From the NCBI GenBank assembly GCA_024645145.1, contig JAHEGL010000027.1:1-17844 (forward strand): 17,844 nt of DNA. The letters are read 5' to 3'. Position numbers and translations under genes: made by a program. The stretch comes from Planktotalea sp. GTDB taxonomy: Bacteria; Pseudomonadota; Alphaproteobacteria; Rhodobacterales; Rhodobacteraceae. Shown here piece after piece: positions 15,964-17,844 of this stretch. The number at the start of each line of letters is the position of its first letter. The stretch's first letter is position 1. The notes below the pieces were generated by a model. The model had not been told where the DNA came from. It ran no database searches and saw nothing but the letters and a program-made list of their open reading frames with translations.

Positions 15964-16739
15964 TTGCTGTGCAATTCTGACAATTTCTCTGCCGCATTTT
16001 TGAGGTCGGGCAAAAACTTCGCCAAATCCGCGACAGAATGGCGTTGTTCGGGCGCGTGAACGGACAAAGTCGCCATCAAGCGGCCCGTGCTGTCGTTCAC
16101 TGGCACGGCGATAGCTGTCATGCCCAACATAAATTCTTCATCGTCTTGCGAGTATCCCCGCTTTCGTGTGTCTGCCAATTCTTGTCGCAGTCCATCGTGT
16201 GAAACGATGGTGCGCTCGGTCAAGCTTTCCAATGGCCGCGAATTCAAAACAGCATCCAAGGTACTTTCGCGCAGTGTCGAGAGATACATTTTGCCACTGG
16301 CAGTGCAATGGAATGGTACTTGCGTGCCGATAGGAAGCTGAATGCGCAAAGGCCATTTCGTTTCGACACGATCAAGATAAGTCATACCTTCGCGATCCGG
16401 TGTCGCGAGGTTGCAGGTCTCGCCAATCTCTTCAGCAACGGATTTGAGGATTGCCAAACGCCCTGTACGTAACCGTTCAGACGACATCGTGTGCACTGCA
16501 ATCTGGCGAAGTCGCGGACCTGGCCCATAAGAACGCCCATCAAGATCACGCTGTAGAAATCCTTCGGCCTCTGCAGTTTGCAAAAGCCGATGGATGGTTG
16601 GTTTAGGAAGCCCAAGCGCGCCACTCAGCTGCATGGGCTTCAAAGGAGTACCTGCCTTGGCGATTTCTTCAACCACTAGCAAAAGGCGCAGGTTCGTAGG
16701 AATCTGCGTCTCTTGCGTTTTTTGAAGGTCGTCAGGCAT
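15960..16739 (-). CDS. IclR-family transcriptional regulator
   Basis: 259 residues. An N-terminal winged helix-turn-helix (about 17-75, with LSGALGLPKPTIHRLLQTAE as the recognition unit) is followed by the IclR effector domain (about 80-255) with TYLDRVET, PFHCTASGK, and the ending GMTAIAVPVNDSTGRLMATLSVHAP. ATG 16739 lies 9 nt after the TRAP permease stop, with AAAGAG as ribosome site, so it is probably co-transcribed with the transporter genes. It most likely controls the transporter and the convergent demethylation genes in response to the transported compound. Its stop shares a TTAA with the MttB stop. Confidence 0.94.
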   Translation of the reverse strand: MPDDLQKTQETQIPTNLRLLLVVEEIAKAGTPLKPMQLSGALGLPKPTIHRLLQTAEAEGFLQRDLDGRSYGPGPRLRQIAVHTMSSERLRTGRLAILKSVAEEIGETCNLATPDREGMTYLDRVETKWPLRIQLPIGTQVPFHCTASGKMYLSTLRESTLDAVLNSRPLESLTERTIVSHDGLRQELADTRKRGYSQDDEEFMLGMTAIAVPVNDSTGRLMATLSVHAPEQRHSVADLAKFLPDLKNAAEKLSELHSN

Positions 16740-16748
16740 CAGAACTCT

Positions 16749-17844
16749 TTATCTACTCGGCACCAAGTATAGCGCCAAATCTGGGACAAGTGCGACTGTA
16801 ATCCAAACAGTGATCAACGCCACAAGGTACAACGTGGAATACCGAAGTAGCCTGAAATACGGAACCCCAGTTACACCGGATGCGACATAAAGGTTCAGAC
16901 CGTAAGGCGGTGTGATGAAGCCAATCGATGCACCCACTAGGAAGATCACCGAGAAGTGGATCGGATCAACACCAACGCTTGCCGCGATAGGGGCCAAGAT
17001 CGGTGCGAGAATGATCGTCACAGGCAGGGATTCAAGTACCATGCCAGCCACGAAAACAATCGCCATCGCGGTGAACAGAACAGGGTAGTAGCCACCCATG
17101 CCCGTCACAAAGCCGCCAATCACTTCCTGCGCCCCAAGGAGCGACAGGATTTGCTGCATCACAACAGACACAGCAATCAGCGGCGCCAAGATGCCAGAGA
17201 TCTGAGCCGAGCGCACAACAACTGACGGGATGTCTTTCAGCGTAAAGCCTTCAACAACGAACATCGAGCTGATGGAACGTTCCTCGATTGGTGTGTCCTC
17301 AGTCGTGCCCATGATCTTGTTCAGCGGATAACTGGCAAGGGCGACGATGATACCAAAGCCAACGGTTACGCCAGCAGCCTCAGTGGGTGAGAACTTACCA
17401 GTGTAAATCCCCCAAAGAACCAGACCGATTGCGAAGAAGCCAAGCCATGCGCCAACTGCTGTTTTCAAGACGCGCGTGAAAGACAGTGCAATGATGATGC
17501 CCCAACCGTTGATAGAGCAAACGACGAAACACGTCGCCATCATAGCCAGAACCATCAAGGCCCCGGGTACGATGCCCGCGATGAACAGATCAGAGATCGG
17601 CAAGTTCATCAGGAAGCCGTAAACGATAAAAATGATCGAAGGTGGAATAATGATACCCACCGTGCCTCCCGCAGCAGCAGTCGCTGCCGAGAAGCGCTCA
17701 TCATAGCCGCCTTTGACCATTTCAGGGTGCAACATCGAACCGATAGTAGCCGTCGTTGCTGCGTTCGATCCGGAGATCGCCGCTAACAATCCGCAAGCAC
17801 CAATCGCAGCCATCGCCAGACCACCACGGATCCAGCCAAGGCAG
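16749..17844 (-). CDS. dctM: TRAP transporter large permease subunit (DctM), N-terminal part outside window
   Basis: The frame is open to the window edge (GWIRGGLAMAAIGACG...), so the N-terminal part is missing. It shows the DctM signature AISGSNAATTATIGS, then IIIPPSIIFIVYG, then KFSPTEAAG, AGMVLESLPVTIILAPILAP and GFITPPYGLNLYVASG near the end, with many hydrophobic spans. TRAP systems use an ion gradient together with a periplasmic binding protein (DctP) and a small subunit (DctQ) to import organic anions or related small molecules; those genes would lie upstream, beyond the window. A hydrophilic stretch (GTTEDTPIEERSISSM) in the middle is a cytoplasmic loop that seems longer than in typical DctM. 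It precedes iclR by 9 nt. Confidence 0.94.
   Translation of the reverse strand, partial: CLGWIRGGLAMAAIGACGLLAAISGSNAATTATIGSMLHPEMVKGGYDERFSAATAAAGGTVGIIIPPSIIFIVYGFLMNLPISDLFIAGIVPGALMVLAMMATCFVVCSINGWGIIIALSFTRVLKTAVGAWLGFFAIGLVLWGIYTGKFSPTEAAGVTVGFGIIVALASYPLNKIMGTTEDTPIEERSISSMFVVEGFTLKDIPSVVVRSAQISGILAPLIAVSVVMQQILSLLGAQEVIGGFVTGMGGYYPVLFTAMAIVFVAGMVLESLPVTIILAPILAPIAASVGVDPIHFSVIFLVGASIGFITPPYGLNLYVASGVTGVPYFRLLRYSTLYLVALITVWITVALVPDLALYLVPSR

Overview
The window looks like chromosomal DNA of a marine alphaproteobacterium, most likely the Roseobacter group of Rhodobacteraceae. The reasons are a CcrM-type GANTC methyltransferase next to rnhB, a TRAP transporter, a dimethylglycine-dehydrogenase-like flavoprotein paired with a non-pyrrolysine MttB homologue, and several small exported proteins of a roseobacter type. 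These taxonomic statements are judged from remembered family resemblance; no search was run. No tRNA, rRNA, CRISPR array or insertion sequence was seen. There is no gene-free stretch over 300 bases.

Layout. (1) 1-2.3 kb: the 3' part of an FMN alpha-hydroxy-acid dehydrogenase, a small lipoprotein, and a convergent GyrI-like protein. (2) 2.35-5.3 kb: a one-span membrane protein, then rnhB followed by ccrM on the minus strand. The rnhB-ccrM gap carries two GANTC sites, and a strong hairpin lies downstream of ccrM. (3) 5.3-6.3 kb: an alpha/beta-hydrolase pseudogene with two in-frame TAG codons, closed by a perfect 10-bp hairpin. (4) 6.36-8.0 kb: a histidine-rich exported protein with an elaborate inverted-repeat leader. 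It is divergent from a two-gene unit encoding a small periplasmic protein and a membrane-anchored protein with an OmpR-like winged-helix C-terminus. (5) 8.1-11.95 kb: a Tat-signal small protein, a thiolase/acyl-CoA dehydrogenase operon, and a divergent AraC-type regulator. (6) 12.0-17.8 kb: a fused FAD/GcvT demethylating dehydrogenase translationally coupled to an MttB homologue, converging on a TRAP permease (dctM)-iclR pair.

How they fit together. The last block reads as uptake (TRAP), control (IclR) and demethylation (MttB plus FAD/folate enzyme) of a methylated amine or betaine. The thiolase/AcdA block is a short-chain or branched acyl-CoA degradation module, probably controlled by the neighbouring AraC protein. 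The best candidate for something undescribed is block 4. The leader of the histidine-rich gene can fold into three nested stems, and a 9-nt segment inside it is exactly complementary to the ribosome-binding region. A putative transmembrane transcription factor is encoded next door.
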